DNA of 64,000 nt from Micromonospora pattaloongensis (GTDB taxonomy: Bacteria > Actinomycetota > Actinomycetes > Mycobacteriales > Micromonosporaceae). The notes below the pieces were generated by a model. The model saw only the letters and a list, made by a program, of their open reading frames with translations, had not been told where the DNA came from and made no database searches. Position numbers and translations under genes: made by a program. The DNA lies in NCBI RefSeq assembly GCF_900107255.1, contig NZ_FNPH01000008.1:1-64000 (forward strand), read 5' to 3'. Of this stretch, positions 25,227-36,119 are shown piece after piece. Positions within the stretch are counted from its first letter, which is position 1. The number at the start of each line of letters is the position of its first letter.

Positions 25227-27326
25227 TCACCGATCCGCCGGCTCGCGCGGGAGGCGGCTGGGCCACCAGATGATCCGGCCGAGGTCGTGGACGAGGGCAG
25301 GGACGAGGAGGGAGCGCACGATGACCGTGTCGAGGAGGACGCCGAGCGCCACCGCGACGCCCAGCTCGACCAGGACGATGAGCGGCAGGACGGCGAGCGC
25401 CGAGAACGTCGCCGCGAGCACGACCCCCGCGGACGTGATCACTCCCCCGGTCGCGATCAGCCCGTACCGCACCCCGTCCCGGGTGCCCCGGCACAGCGAC
25501 TCCTCCCGCACCCGCGTCATCAGGAAGATGTTGTAGTCGATGCCGAGCGCCACCAGGAAGACGAACGCGAACAGCGGGAACGAGGCGTCCACGCCGGGAT
25601 AGCCGAAGACGTGCCGGAACAGCAGCGCGCAGAGCCCGAGGGTGGCGGCGAACGACAGCACCACGGTGGCGATCAGCAGCACCGGGGCGAGCAGCGAGCG
25701 CAGCAGCAGCGCCAGGATCAGCGCGATCACCACGAGGATCACCGGGATGATGACGTTGCGGTCGCGGGTCGACGCGTCCATCACGTCGACGCTGGTCGCG
25801 GTGGCGCCGGCGACGAGCGCGCCGGCGCCGGGGACGGCGTGCACGGCTTCGCGCAGCTGGCGTACGGTCTGCTCCGCCTCGGCCGTGTCGCCGGGGGCGG
25901 CGAGCGTCGCGAGCAGCTGAACCCGGCCGTCGACGACCCGGGGTGGGCCGGTCGGCGGGCCGCCGGTCGCGGGCTGTCCCTCGGTCAGCGGCGCCACCCG
26001 GACCACTCCGGGGACGGCCCGGGCGGCGGCGGTGACCGTCTCGGCGGTCGACGCGGCGGTGATGATGGTGGCGGGGCTGCCGGCGCCGCCGGGATAGTGC
26101 CGGACCAGCGCCTCCTGACCGGCGACGGAGTCGGGCCGGGTGGTGAAGACGTCGGACTGGCCGAGCGCGGTCGAGCCGAGCTGGGTGAGCCCGAGCGCGC
26201 AGGCCGCGAGCGCCAGCGTGGTGGCGATCCAGACGGGCCGGGCGCGCCGGGCGACGAGGTCGGCGACGCGCCGCCACAGGCCGCCGGGCCGCTCGGCGGC
26301 GGCCGGGTCGGTGCGGGGTATCCGCGGCCAGAACACCCACCGGCCGCCGATCAGCAGCAGCGCGGGCAGCAGGGTGAGCATGACGAGCAGGGTGGCGACG
26401 ATGCCGACCGCCGAGACGGGGCCGAGGGCGCGGTTGGAGTTGAGGCTGGAGAGCAACAGGCAGAGCAGGCTGGCGATGACCGTGCCGGCCGAGGCGATGA
26501 TCGCCGGTGCGGCGCCGCGCCACGCGGCCTTCAGGGCGTCGACGGTACGGTCGTGGCGGCGCAGTTCTTCCCGGTAGCGGGCGATCAGCAGCAGCGCGTA
26601 GTCGGTGCCGGCCCCGAAGACGAGCACGGTGAGGATGCCCTGGGCCTGCCCGTTCAGGACGATCACGTCGGCGTCGGCGAGCAGGTAGACGGCGAAGGCC
26701 GCCAGCGCGTACGAGATCCCGGCGGCGAGCATCGGGATGATCCAGAGCACCGGGCTGCGGTAGACGACGAGCAGGATCACCAGCACGACGGTCGCGGTGA
26801 CCAGCAGCAGCGTGACGTCGATGCTCTTGAAGACCTCGACGAGGTCGGCGAGGAAGCCGGCCGGCCCGGTGACGTGCACGGCGAGGCCGGGGCTGTCCCG
26901 CCCGGTGATGGCGCGCAGCCGGTCGACGCTGGGGCCGAGTCCGTCGCGCAGCGACTCGTCCAGCGGGACGATCACCTGCAGCGCCCGGCCGTCCTCGCTC
27001 GGGATCGGCGGCGACACCGGGCCGACGACGCCGGGGACGCGGGCGAACTCGGCGGCGTCGCCGGCGGCCCGCTGCCGGTCGGCGTCGGTGATCCCGGAGC
27101 CGCGCTCGTAAATCACGAGGGCCGGGGTGGTCGGCCGGCTGGTGAAGCCGGTGGCCAATTCCTGCGCGCGGGTGGCCTCGGCGTCGGCGGGCAGGAAGGA
27201 GGTGTTGTCGTTGGTGGCGACCTCCCCGAGCTTGCCGGCGTACGGGCCGACCACCCCACCGACCACCAGCCAGCCGAGCACCACCGCGATCGCGGTGAGC
27301 AGTGCTCTCCGAGTGCCGCCCGCCAT
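25227..27326 (-). CDS. MMPL/RND-family membrane transporter
   Basis: 699 aa from ATG 27326, preceded by GAGGGGG; the longer frames upstream have no better start. The layout is that of an MmpL protein: a TM helix (ALLTAIAVVLGWLVVGG), a roughly 130-aa extracytoplasmic loop with FLPADAEATRAQEL, then five helices, a cytosolic linker, and a second TM-loop-5TM half. GTDYALLLIARYREEL and GIDYNIFLMTRVREE are the two paired motifs with the proton-relay Asp and Tyr. Family members export lipids, siderophores or drugs. It stands alone, so the substrate is unknown. Confidence 0.93.
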   Translation of the reverse strand: MAGGTRRALLTAIAVVLGWLVVGGVVGPYAGKLGEVATNDNTSFLPADAEATRAQELATGFTSRPTTPALVIYERGSGITDADRQRAAGDAAEFARVPGVVGPVSPPIPSEDGRALQVIVPLDESLRDGLGPSVDRLRAITGRDSPGLAVHVTGPAGFLADLVEVFKSIDVTLLLVTATVVLVILLVVYRSPVLWIIPMLAAGISYALAAFAVYLLADADVIVLNGQAQGILTVLVFGAGTDYALLLIARYREELRRHDRTVDALKAAWRGAAPAIIASAGTVIASLLCLLLSSLNSNRALGPVSAVGIVATLLVMLTLLPALLLIGGRWVFWPRIPRTDPAAAERPGGLWRRVADLVARRARPVWIATTLALAACALGLTQLGSTALGQSDVFTTRPDSVAGQEALVRHYPGGAGSPATIITAASTAETVTAAARAVPGVVRVAPLTEGQPATGGPPTGPPRVVDGRVQLLATLAAPGDTAEAEQTVRQLREAVHAVPGAGALVAGATATSVDVMDASTRDRNVIIPVILVVIALILALLLRSLLAPVLLIATVVLSFAATLGLCALLFRHVFGYPGVDASFPLFAFVFLVALGIDYNIFLMTRVREESLCRGTRDGVRYGLIATGGVITSAGVVLAATFSALAVLPLIVLVELGVAVALGVLLDTVIVRSLLVPALVHDLGRIIWWPSRLPREPADR

Positions 27327-27413
27327 CCACGCCCCCTCGAATCGACGATCGCATCGACGCAACTCGCAGCCTAGGCGGAAGCGGGTGATCGGCGACCCGA
27401 ACGGGGCGGAAAC

Positions 27414-27447
27414 GCAAAAACGCCCGCCAGCGGAGGCCGGCGGGCGG
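27414..27447 (-). terminator. Rho-independent terminator after tRNA-Asn
   Basis: On the minus strand a GC-rich hairpin (CGCCCGCC pairing with GGCGGGCG) is followed by TTTTTG. This is a textbook intrinsic terminator and lies directly downstream of the tRNA-Asn gene. Confidence 0.85.
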
Positions 27448-27462
27448 ATGTGGGAGGAAGAG

Positions 27463-27535
27463 CTCCCCCGATTGGACTCGAACCAATAACCTGCCGGTTA
27501 ACAGCCGGCTGCTCTGCCAATTGAGCTACAGGGGA
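27463..27535 (-). tRNA. tRNA-Asn (GTT)
   Basis: The minus strand folds as a cloverleaf: acceptor TCCCCTG pairing with CGGGGGA, D-arm GCTCAATTGGCAGAGC, anticodon stem GCCGG/CCGGC with loop CTGTTAA (anticodon GTT), and T-arm ATTGGTTCGAGTCCAAT. CCA is not encoded. Asn identity follows from the anticodon. Confidence 0.96.
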
Positions 27536-27789
27536 TCGCGTGGCGCTCCGGATCACTCCGGCTCGGTGCGACGGAACAAGAGTACATGACGTTTCCCGGT
27601 CGTGCGCCACGGGGTTATCGCCGACACGCCGGGCGGCGAAACCGGGGCAAACCGCCAAGCGGGCGCCGATCGCGCATGACTCGGGAGGAGGATGGGTAGG
27701 TAACTCAGGACAGACGACGCAGGCGCGAACACGGTGGGTAGCCGGAGCGATCTCGGACACCACACGCGTCAGGCACGGAAGGAGCCGCC

Positions 27790-28137
27790 ATGCGCGGAAA
27801 GCTTATGTTCCTCGGCGGGATGGCAGCGGGCTTCGTCCTGGGCGCCCGCGCGGGCCGGGAGAAGTACGAAGAGATCGTCCTCAACGCGCGTAAGGTGCTG
27901 GACCACCCGACGGTGCAGGAGGCGGCCGGGGTCGCACAGGCCCAGGCCACCCGGCTGTACTCGGAGGGTAAGGACAAGCTGAGCCACTCGAAGCTCGGCG
28001 AGAAGCTGGGCGTCGACGGCAGCGAGTTCGCCACGTCGAGCGTCGGCGGGCGGTCGACGTCGAGCGGCAGCGCCGCCACGGCCGAGATGCCCAAGCCGAG
28101 CGGCCCGAAGGGCGGGGCCAACGGCACCACGGTCTAA
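27790..28137 (+). CDS. YtxH-like small membrane-anchored protein
   Basis: 115 aa, ATG with AAGGAG 6 nt upstream. The first 20 residues form a glycine-rich hydrophobic segment (MFLGGMAAGFVLGARAG), followed by GREKYEEIVLNARKVLDHP, the typical YtxH-type continuation, and a low-complexity Ser/Gly tail. Such proteins are common in actinobacteria and often stress-linked, but their exact role is unknown. It is a single-gene unit closed by a strong hairpin at 28153-28183. Confidence 0.8.
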   Translation: MRGKLMFLGGMAAGFVLGARAGREKYEEIVLNARKVLDHPTVQEAAGVAQAQATRLYSEGKDKLSHSKLGEKLGVDGSEFATSSVGGRSTSSGSAATAEMPKPSGPKGGANGTTV

Positions 28138-28152
28138 CCGGGGGTGGGGTAA

Positions 28153-28183
28153 GGGGGCCGGTCGCGGGCGGCGACCGGCCCCC
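28153..28183 (+). terminator. Terminator hairpin after the YtxH-like gene
   Basis: Perfect 13-bp stem GGGGGCCGGTCGC / GCGACCGGCCCCC with a 5-nt loop, 15 bp after the stop codon. Confidence 0.8.
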
Positions 28184-28537
28184 ACTTTGCGCCCGGGCGG
28201 TGGAAGTTGAATGCGCGGGCCTGTTCTTTGTTACCGCTGTCAATTATTGTCCGGCTAGGAGTTGGCCGAGCCTCCCCCGAACCCCCGGCGCCGAACCCCC
28301 GTACCGCTCGCCGACCCCCACCACACCGACGGCAGCCGTGCCGGCGTACGCGGCCGCCGTCGTTCACCGTCGACGCCCGCGAGTGGCACGCGCGCGTCAC
28401 GTCGAGCGCCGATCCGCGCCCCGACGTGCCTGTCCGGCGACGGTCGCACCACGATCACCTCCGCACCTTGGGTCAACGGCGCCACACCGGGCGGCGGCCG
28501 CACGGCAGCCGCCCGTTCAGAACGTTGAGGAGGACGC
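28184..28537 (+). promoter_or_regulatory. Upstream region of the large ThuA-domain gene
   Basis: There is no gene in these 354 bp. A short AT-rich patch at about 28218-28258 (containing TTGTTA and AATTATTG) stands out in otherwise GC-rich DNA and is the best promoter location. A GAGGA ribosome site precedes the GTG at 28538. No operator palindrome was recognised. Confidence 0.45.
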
Positions 28538-31500
28538 GTGTCCCGACGATCGTTACGCCAACTGCTCGCGGCGGTGGTCACACCGCTGCTGGCGCTGCCG
28601 ATAGCCGCGGCGCTGTCGGCCCCCGCGCAGGCCGCCCCGGCCGCCGCGCAGGCCGCCGCGCCCGACTTCCGCGCCCTGGTCTTCTCGAAGACCGCCGGGT
28701 TCCGGCACAGCTCGATTCCCCAGGGGATCGCCGCGATCCAGCAGCTCGGCCAGCAGCACAACTTCGCGGTGGACACCACGGAGGACTCGGCGGCGTTCAC
28801 CGACGACAACCTGAGCAACTACGACGTGGTGATCTGGCTGTCGACCACCGGCGACGTGCTCAACGGTGAGCAGCAGGGCGCGTTCGAGCGGTACATCGAG
28901 CGCGGCGGCGGATACGCCGGAGTGCACGCGGCGGCCGACACCGAGTACGACTGGGCGTTCTACGGCGGCCTCGTCGGGGCGTACTTCAAGGACCACCCGG
29001 CGATCCAGCAGTCGACGGTGCGCACCGCGGACCGGATGCATCCGTCTACGAAGGACATACCGTCGCGGTGGACCCGCACCGACGAGTGGTACAACTACCA
29101 GACCAACCCGCGCGGCAAGGTGCACGTGCTGGCGACGCTGGACGAGAAGTCGTACAACGCGGGCGGCGGCGCGATGGGGCTGGACCACCCGATCGCCTGG
29201 TGTCACGACTACCGCGGCGGCCGGTCCTGGTACACCGGCGGCGGTCACACCGAGGCGTCGTACGCGGAGCCGGAGTTCCTGAAGCACCTGCTCGGCGGCA
29301 TCCAGAGCGCGGCGGGCGCGGTCGCGGCCGACTGCGGCGCGACGGTCGACGCCAACTTCGAGCAGGTGACGCTCGCCCGGGGCGCCGACACCACCGGCGA
29401 GCCGATGAACATGGCGGTGCTGCCGGACCGGCGGGTGCTGCACACCTCGCGCGACGGCCGGGTGTTCATCACCTCCCCCAGCGGCACAACCACGCTCGCC
29501 GGCCGGATCCCGGTCTACAACCACGACGAGGACGGCCTGCAGGGCGTCGGGGTGGACCCCGGCTTCGCCGGCAACGGCTGGATCTACCTCTACTACGCGC
29601 CGCCGCTGTCCACTCCGGAGGGTGATGCGCCGAACGACGGCACCGCCGCGGACTTCGCGCGCTTCGACGGGGTCAACCGGCTGTCCCGGTTCACGCTGAC
29701 CGGCGACGCCGTCGACCTGGCCAGCGAGAAGAAGATCCTGGAGGTGCCGGCCAACCGCGGCATCTGCTGCCACGCCGGCGGTGACATCGCCTTCGACGCG
29801 GCCGGCAACCTCTACCTCTCCACCGGCGACGACAGCAACCCGTTCGCCTCCAACGGCTACACGCCGATCGACGAGCGGGCCGGCCGCAACCCGGCGTACG
29901 ACGCGCAGCGCGCCTCCGGCAACACCAACGACCTGCGCGGCAAGGTGCTGCGGATCAAGGTGAACGCCGACGGCAGCTACGACGTGCCGGCGGGCAACCT
30001 GTTCCCCGCGGGCGAGGCGGGCACCCGGCCGGAGATCTACGCGATGGGCTTCCGGAACCCGTTCCGGTTCACCGTCGACCCGAAGACCGGCTGGCTCTAC
30101 CTCGGCGAGTACGGCCCCGACGCGGGCGGCGCGGACCCCAACCGTGGCCCCGCCGGGATGGTGGAGTTCAACCAGATCCGCCAGGCCGGCAACTTCGGCT
30201 GGCCGTACTGCGTCGGCCCGAACGTCCCGTTCAACGACGTCGACTTCGCGACCGGCACGTCGGGGGCGAAGTTCGACTGCGCGGCGCCGAAGAACGACTC
30301 GCCGCGCAACACCGGCAAGCGCGACCTGCCCGCGGCGCAGCCCGCCTGGATCGCGTACGACGGGGCGTCGGTGCCGGAGTTCGGTGACGGCAGCGAGTCG
30401 CCGATGGGCGGCCCGGTCTACCGCTACGACCCGAACCTGAAGTGGGACACGAAGTTCCCGGCCTACTTCGACGGGACCTTCTTCGCCGCCGAGTGGGGTC
30501 GCGGCTGGATCAAGAACATCACCCTCGACGAGCAGGGGCGCCCGCTGGCGATCAACCCGTTCGCCGAGCAGGTGGTCCGGCCGATGGACATCGAGTTCGG
30601 GCCGGACGGCTCGCTCTACGTCCTCGACTACGGCAGCGGCTACTTCGGCGGCGCGCCGGACTCCGCGCTCTACCGGATCGACTACGTCAAGGGCAAGCGT
30701 TCCCCGGTCGCGGTCGCGACGGGCACCCCGACCTCGGGCGCCGCGCCGCTGACCGTGACGTTCTCGTCGGCGGGGACCCGCGATCCCGACCCGGGTGACG
30801 CGCTGAGCTACAGCTGGGACTTCGACGGCGACGGCACGGCCGACTCGACCGAGCCGAACCCGACGTTCACGTACACCACGAAGGGCCAGTTCACCGCGCG
30901 GCTGACGGTGACCGACCCGGCCGGCAACGCCGGCAGCGCCAGCGTGCAGGTCACGGTCGGCAACACCGCGCCGGTGGTCGCGTTCGCCAGCCCGCCGGCC
31001 GGCGGGATCTTCCAGTTCGGCGACCAGGTGCCGTTCAAGGCCACCGTCACCGACCCCGAGGACGGCACGGTCGACTGCGACCGGGTGCAGATCGACTACG
31101 CGCTCGGCCACGACACCCACAGCCACGGGCTGGTGCAGACCCACGCCTGTGAGGGCGTGCTGTCGACGGTGGCCGACGACGGTCACGGCGACGCGACGAA
31201 CCTCTACGGCGTGCTCGCCGCGACCTACACCGACAAGGGCGCCGACGGCCTGCCGGCGCTGACCGGGCAGACCCGGTTGGCGCTGCAGCCACGGACACGG
31301 CAGGCCGAGCACCTCAGCGAGACGGGCGGCGCCCAGGTGGTCGACGCCGGCGGGGCGCGCGGCGGCAAGCGCGTGGGCTACATCGACGACGGCGACTGGA
31401 TCGCGTTCGACACCTACAACCTGACCGGCATCACCGGCGTCCAGGCGCGCGTCTCCTCCGGCGGGGGCGGCGGAAGGATCGAGTTCCGGGTGGACTCCCC

Positions 31501-34225
31501 CACCGGCCCGCTGGCCGCCACGGTTCCGGTATCGAACACCGGCAGCTACGACAACTACGTCGACAGCGCGGTCGCCCCGGTCACCGACCCGGGCGGCACC
31601 CACCGGCTCTACCTGGTCTTCAAGGGTTCCGGGGGTGGTCTGTTCGACGTCGACGCGTTCACCTTCCACGGCAAGGGCGTGGCGTCCAACGGCCGGCCGG
31701 AGGTGACCGCGGCGGCCGATGTCACCGCGGGCAAGGTGCCGGTGAACGTGACGTTCACCGCCAACGGCACCGACCGGGACGGCGATACGCTCCGCTACGC
31801 CTGGGAGTTCGGCGACGGCGCCACCTCCACGGAGCAGAACCCGTCGCACACGTACACCAGGGCGGGGCTCTACACCGCGAAGGTGACCGCGACGGACGCC
31901 TCGGGGCTGGCGGCTTCGGCCACGGTGAAGATCAACGCGTACGTGTTGGCGCCGCCCTGCGCCGACCCGTCCAACACGGTGAACCCGGACGACGAGTTCA
32001 CCGGGGATGCCATCGACCGGTGCCGGTGGAACGTGCTGCGCGAGGACCCGGCGCACTACCGGGTCAGCGGCGGCGCGCTGCAGGTCGACGCGCTGCCCGG
32101 CGACATGTACGGCGGCACCACCGACGCGAAGAACATCCTGCTGCAGAAGGCGCCGGCCGGGCCGTGGCAGGCGGTCACCAAGGTGACCATCGATCACAGC
32201 AAGACGTACGAGCAGGCCGGGATCCTGGTGCACGGCGATGACCGCAACTTCGTGAAGTTCGCGTTCATCGAGGTGCCGAACGGGGTGCGCAACTTCGAGT
32301 TCATCCACCAGCAGGACGGTTCGCCGATCGACGGCGGGGCGGTCGACCGCTCCCCGAACCTCGCGTTCGACTTCCCGAACACGGTCTGGATGCGGGTGGT
32401 CAGCGACGGCCAGACGGTGACCGCGGCGTACTCCACCGACGGCGAGCAGTGGACGACCGTGGGCCGGCCGCGGTCGCTGGCGGCGGTGCCCAACCCGAGC
32501 GTCGGCCTGGCCGCGTTCAACGGCACGGGCAACCCGGTGACGTTCGACTTCTTCCGGGTCGACGACGCGCCGCAGCACTCGTGCACCCCGACGAAGCCGG
32601 AGGAGGGCTACGCCAGCCTCTTCGACGGCACGCCGGGCAGCCTGGGCAAGTGGAAGCAGGCCGGACCGGGTGGCTTCCTGCACACCGGGGACTGCACGCT
32701 GCTGTCGTACGGCGGGCTGGGGCTGTACTGGTACGACCAGCCGTTCGGCGACTACAGCCTGAAGCTGGACTGGAAGATGGCCGGTGACGACAACGCCGGT
32801 GTCTTCGTCGGCTTCCCGAACCCGGGGACCGACCCGTGGCTCGCGGTCAACAAGGGCCACGAGATCCAGATCGACGCCACGGACGTGCCGGAGAAGACGA
32901 CCGGCGCGATCTACAACTTCCAGTCGGCCGACCTGGCCGCGCGGGACGCCGCGCTCAAGCCGCCGGGCGAGTGGAACGCGTACGAGATCGTGGTCCGGGG
33001 TCAGACCATCACGGTCTACCTCAACGGCACGAAGATCAACCAGTACACCGACACCGACCCGGAGCGGATGAACGCCCCGAGCTACATCGGTATCCAGAAC
33101 CACGGCAACGAGGACGACGTCCACTTCCGTAACGTCCGGATCAAGGAGCTGACGGACACCACGGCCCCGGTCACGACGGCGACCCCGTCGCCGGCCGGGC
33201 CGGACGGCAGCGACGGCTGGTACCGCTCCGACGTCACGGTGACGCTGGCCGCCACCGACGACGACAGCGGCGTGGACCGCACCGAGTACCGGCTCGGCGG
33301 GGACTGGCAGCCGTACACGGAGCCGGTGCTGGTCACCGGCGACGGCGAGCGGACGCTGGAGTACCGGTCGGTGGACAAGGCCGGCAACACCGAGCAGGCC
33401 CGGTCGCTCACGCTGAAGCGCGACGGGACCGCCCCGGTCTCCTCGGCGGCGTTCGCGCCGTCCGGCGACGCCGGGTGGCACCGCGGCGCGGTGCCGGTCA
33501 CGATCAGCGCGACGGACGGGGCCTCCGGCGTGGCGAAGGTCGAGTACTCGCTCGACGGCGGCGCCTGGGCGACGTACGCCGACTCGGTCGAGGTGCGCGG
33601 GGACGGCCAGCACACGCTGCGGTACCGCGCGACCGACAGGGCCGGCAACGTCGAGGACGTGAAGGCCGCCGTACTCAAGATCGACGGTACGGCGCCGACC
33701 GTCCTGCTCTCCGGGGTCGCCGACGGCGGAAGGTACGGCGACAGCCAGGACGTGCGCGTCACGTTCTCGGCCACCGACGGCACCTCCGGGCTGGCGTCGG
33801 TGACCGGCACGCTCGACGGCAGGCCGATCCTCGACGGGACCCTGGTGGGGCTCTTCGAGCTGTCGCTCGGCAAGCACACGCTGGCGGTGAGCGCGACCGA
33901 CAAGGCGGGCAACACGTCCACCAGGTCGGTGAGCTTCACGGTCACCACGTCCACGAAGGACATGGCAAACCTGATCGACCGGTTCCGGTCGACCGGGTGG
34001 CTGTCCGACAAGGGCGCGCAGCGGCTGCACAACTCCCTGGCGAAGGTGCGGCAGTTCGAGGACGCCGGGCAGGAGCGGCGCGCGGTCGCCCAGCTCGAGC
34101 GGTTCCGGGCGCTGGTCGAGGACCCGAAGCTGGTGTCCAACGCGGAGGTCCGGGCGGTCCTGCTCCGGGACGCGGACGCGGTGAACACGCAGCTGTCGGC
34201 CTCGATCCGCGGAGGTGGCCGCTGA
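28538..34225 (+). CDS. Secreted multidomain ThuA / sugar-dehydrogenase / DUF1080 / FIMAH protein
   Basis: 1895 aa with a Sec signal peptide (LLALPIAAALSAPAQA). Approximate order: ThuA glutamine-amidotransferase-like fold 45-255; soluble PQQ-type glucose/sorbosone dehydrogenase beta-propeller 270-718; PKD 723-808; an Ig-like segment 810-920; CBM6-like 921-1047 (RQAEHL...DAFTF); PKD 1051-1135; a concanavalin/DUF1349-like domain 1151-1346; DUF1080 (3-keto-glycoside hydrolase family) 1355-1539; two OmpL47-like repeats and an Ig-like unit 1541-1805; and a C-terminal FIMAH helical domain 1808-1890. It joins, in one chain, activities that two neighbouring genes carry separately. A role in extracellular oxidation and cleavage of glycosides is inferred. 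GTG start with GAGGA. Confidence 0.9.
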   Translation: MSRRSLRQLLAAVVTPLLALPIAAALSAPAQAAPAAAQAAAPDFRALVFSKTAGFRHSSIPQGIAAIQQLGQQHNFAVDTTEDSAAFTDDNLSNYDVVIWLSTTGDVLNGEQQGAFERYIERGGGYAGVHAAADTEYDWAFYGGLVGAYFKDHPAIQQSTVRTADRMHPSTKDIPSRWTRTDEWYNYQTNPRGKVHVLATLDEKSYNAGGGAMGLDHPIAWCHDYRGGRSWYTGGGHTEASYAEPEFLKHLLGGIQSAAGAVAADCGATVDANFEQVTLARGADTTGEPMNMAVLPDRRVLHTSRDGRVFITSPSGTTTLAGRIPVYNHDEDGLQGVGVDPGFAGNGWIYLYYAPPLSTPEGDAPNDGTAADFARFDGVNRLSRFTLTGDAVDLASEKKILEVPANRGICCHAGGDIAFDAAGNLYLSTGDDSNPFASNGYTPIDERAGRNPAYDAQRASGNTNDLRGKVLRIKVNADGSYDVPAGNLFPAGEAGTRPEIYAMGFRNPFRFTVDPKTGWLYLGEYGPDAGGADPNRGPAGMVEFNQIRQAGNFGWPYCVGPNVPFNDVDFATGTSGAKFDCAAPKNDSPRNTGKRDLPAAQPAWIAYDGASVPEFGDGSESPMGGPVYRYDPNLKWDTKFPAYFDGTFFAAEWGRGWIKNITLDEQGRPLAINPFAEQVVRPMDIEFGPDGSLYVLDYGSGYFGGAPDSALYRIDYVKGKRSPVAVATGTPTSGAAPLTVTFSSAGTRDPDPGDALSYSWDFDGDGTADSTEPNPTFTYTTKGQFTARLTVTDPAGNAGSASVQVTVGNTAPVVAFASPPAGGIFQFGDQVPFKATVTDPEDGTVDCDRVQIDYALGHDTHSHGLVQTHACEGVLSTVADDGHGDATNLYGVLAATYTDKGADGLPALTGQTRLALQPRTRQAEHLSETGGAQVVDAGGARGGKRVGYIDDGDWIAFDTYNLTGITGVQARVSSGGGGGRIEFRVDSPTGPLAATVPVSNTGSYDNYVDSAVAPVTDPGGTHRLYLVFKGSGGGLFDVDAFTFHGKGVASNGRPEVTAAADVTAGKVPVNVTFTANGTDRDGDTLRYAWEFGDGATSTEQNPSHTYTRAGLYTAKVTATDASGLAASATVKINAYVLAPPCADPSNTVNPDDEFTGDAIDRCRWNVLREDPAHYRVSGGALQVDALPGDMYGGTTDAKNILLQKAPAGPWQAVTKVTIDHSKTYEQAGILVHGDDRNFVKFAFIEVPNGVRNFEFIHQQDGSPIDGGAVDRSPNLAFDFPNTVWMRVVSDGQTVTAAYSTDGEQWTTVGRPRSLAAVPNPSVGLAAFNGTGNPVTFDFFRVDDAPQHSCTPTKPEEGYASLFDGTPGSLGKWKQAGPGGFLHTGDCTLLSYGGLGLYWYDQPFGDYSLKLDWKMAGDDNAGVFVGFPNPGTDPWLAVNKGHEIQIDATDVPEKTTGAIYNFQSADLAARDAALKPPGEWNAYEIVVRGQTITVYLNGTKINQYTDTDPERMNAPSYIGIQNHGNEDDVHFRNVRIKELTDTTAPVTTATPSPAGPDGSDGWYRSDVTVTLAATDDDSGVDRTEYRLGGDWQPYTEPVLVTGDGERTLEYRSVDKAGNTEQARSLTLKRDGTAPVSSAAFAPSGDAGWHRGAVPVTISATDGASGVAKVEYSLDGGAWATYADSVEVRGDGQHTLRYRATDRAGNVEDVKAAVLKIDGTAPTVLLSGVADGGRYGDSQDVRVTFSATDGTSGLASVTGTLDGRPILDGTLVGLFELSLGKHTLAVSATDKAGNTSTRSVSFTVTTSTKDMANLIDRFRSTGWLSDKGAQRLHNSLAKVRQFEDAGQERRAVAQLERFRALVEDPKLVSNAEVRAVLLRDADAVNTQLSASIRGGGR

Positions 34226-34286
34226 TCGGGTGACGGCGGTGGGTGGGGATCCGGTCCCGGTCCCCACCCACCGCGGCTCCGCACAG

Positions 34287-34327
34287 CGAAGCGCCCGCGA
34301 CGCCGGCTCGGCGTCGCGGGCGCTTCG
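34287..34327. terminator. Bidirectional terminator between convergent genes
   Basis: A perfect 18-bp stem CGAAGCGCCCGCGACGCC / GGCGTCGCGGGCGCTTCG with a 5-nt loop lies between the 3' ends at 34225 (+) and 34339 (-) and would end both transcripts. Confidence 0.88.
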
Positions 34328-34338
34328 TCGTACTGCGG

Positions 34339-35346
34339 TTACTCCTTGCTGCTGAACGCGGCGTCGAACGCGGCCGACGGGGCGTCGAAGGCGAGCCGCC
34401 GGACGAACTGCAGCGCCTCGGGCGCGCCGACGAGCCGGTCCATGCCGGCGTCCTCCCACTCGACCGAGATCGGGCCGTCGTACCCGATCGCGTTGAGCGC
34501 CCGGAAGCAGTCCTCCCACGGCACGTCGCCATGGCCGGTGGAGACGAAGTCCCAGCCGCGGCGCAGGTCCGCCCAGGGCAGGTGCGACGAGAGCCGGCCG
34601 CGCCGGCCGTCGCCGGTGCGCACCTTCGCGTCCTTGCAGTCGACGTGGTAGATCCGGTCGGCGAAGTCGAAGATGAAGTTGACCGGGTCCAGCTCCTGCC
34701 AGACGAAGTGCGACGGGTCCCAGTTCAGGCCGAACGCGGGCCGGTGGCCGATCGCCTCCAGCGTCCGCTTGGTGGTCCAGTAGTCGTAGGCGATCTCGCT
34801 CGGGTGCACCTCGTGCGCGAACCGCACGCCGACCTCGTCGAAGACGTCGAGGATCGGGTTCCAGCGCTTCGCGAAGTCCTCGTACCCCTTCTCGATCATC
34901 GACGGCGGCACCGGCGGGAACATCGCCACGGTGTGCCAGATCGACGACCCGGTGAAGCCGACGACGGTCTTCACCCCGAGCCTCGCGGCGGCGCGGGCAG
35001 TGTTCTTGATTTCCTCGGCCGCCCGCTGCCGGACGCCCTCGGGCTCGCCGTCACCCCAGATCCGCGCCGGCAGGATGTCCTGGTGCCGCTCGTCGATCGG
35101 GTGGTCGCAGACGGCCTGCCCGACCAGGTGATTCGAGATCGCGAAGACCTGCAGGTTGTACTTGGCGAGCGTCTCGCGCTTGCGCTCGATGTACGAGTCG
35201 TCCGCGAGCGCCTTGTCGACCTCGAAGTGGTCGCCCCAGCAGGCGATCTCCAGGCCGTCGTAGCCCCACTCGGAGGCCAGCCGGCACATCTCCTCGAACG
35301 GAAGGTCGGCCCACTGGCCGGTGAAGAGCGTGATGGGTCGCGCCAT
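34339..35346 (-). CDS. Sugar phosphate isomerase/epimerase family protein (AP-endonuclease-2 TIM barrel)
   Basis: 335 aa starting [41 protein letters not shown]. The metal-site residues of this TIM-barrel family are visible: Glu in [11 protein letters not shown], Asp/His in [12 protein letters not shown], His in [11 protein letters not shown], and Glu in [14 protein letters not shown]. Members isomerise sugars or inositols and often act with ThuA-type and Gfo/Idh-type proteins in 3-keto-sugar metabolism. It is cytoplasmic (no signal peptide) and sits between two ThuA genes, which supports that role. Confidence 0.88.
   Translation of the reverse strand: MARPITLFTGQWADLPFEEMCRLASEWGYDGLEIACWGDHFEVDKALADDSYIERKRETLAKYNLQVFAISNHLVGQAVCDHPIDERHQDILPARIWGDGEPEGVRQRAAEEIKNTARAAARLGVKTVVGFTGSSIWHTVAMFPPVPPSMIEKGYEDFAKRWNPILDVFDEVGVRFAHEVHPSEIAYDYWTTKRTLEAIGHRPAFGLNWDPSHFVWQELDPVNFIFDFADRIYHVDCKDAKVRTGDGRRGRLSSHLPWADLRRGWDFVSTGHGDVPWEDCFRALNAIGYDGPISVEWEDAGMDRLVGAPEALQFVRRLAFDAPSAAFDAAFSSKE

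Positions 35347-36119
<773 letters not shown>

Noticed and set aside
28553..34519. 1988-aa minus-strand frame opposite the ThuA mega-gene
   Set aside because: Shadow frame of a high-GC gene, Arg/Val-rich, no domains; the plus-strand gene has a signal peptide and clear domains.
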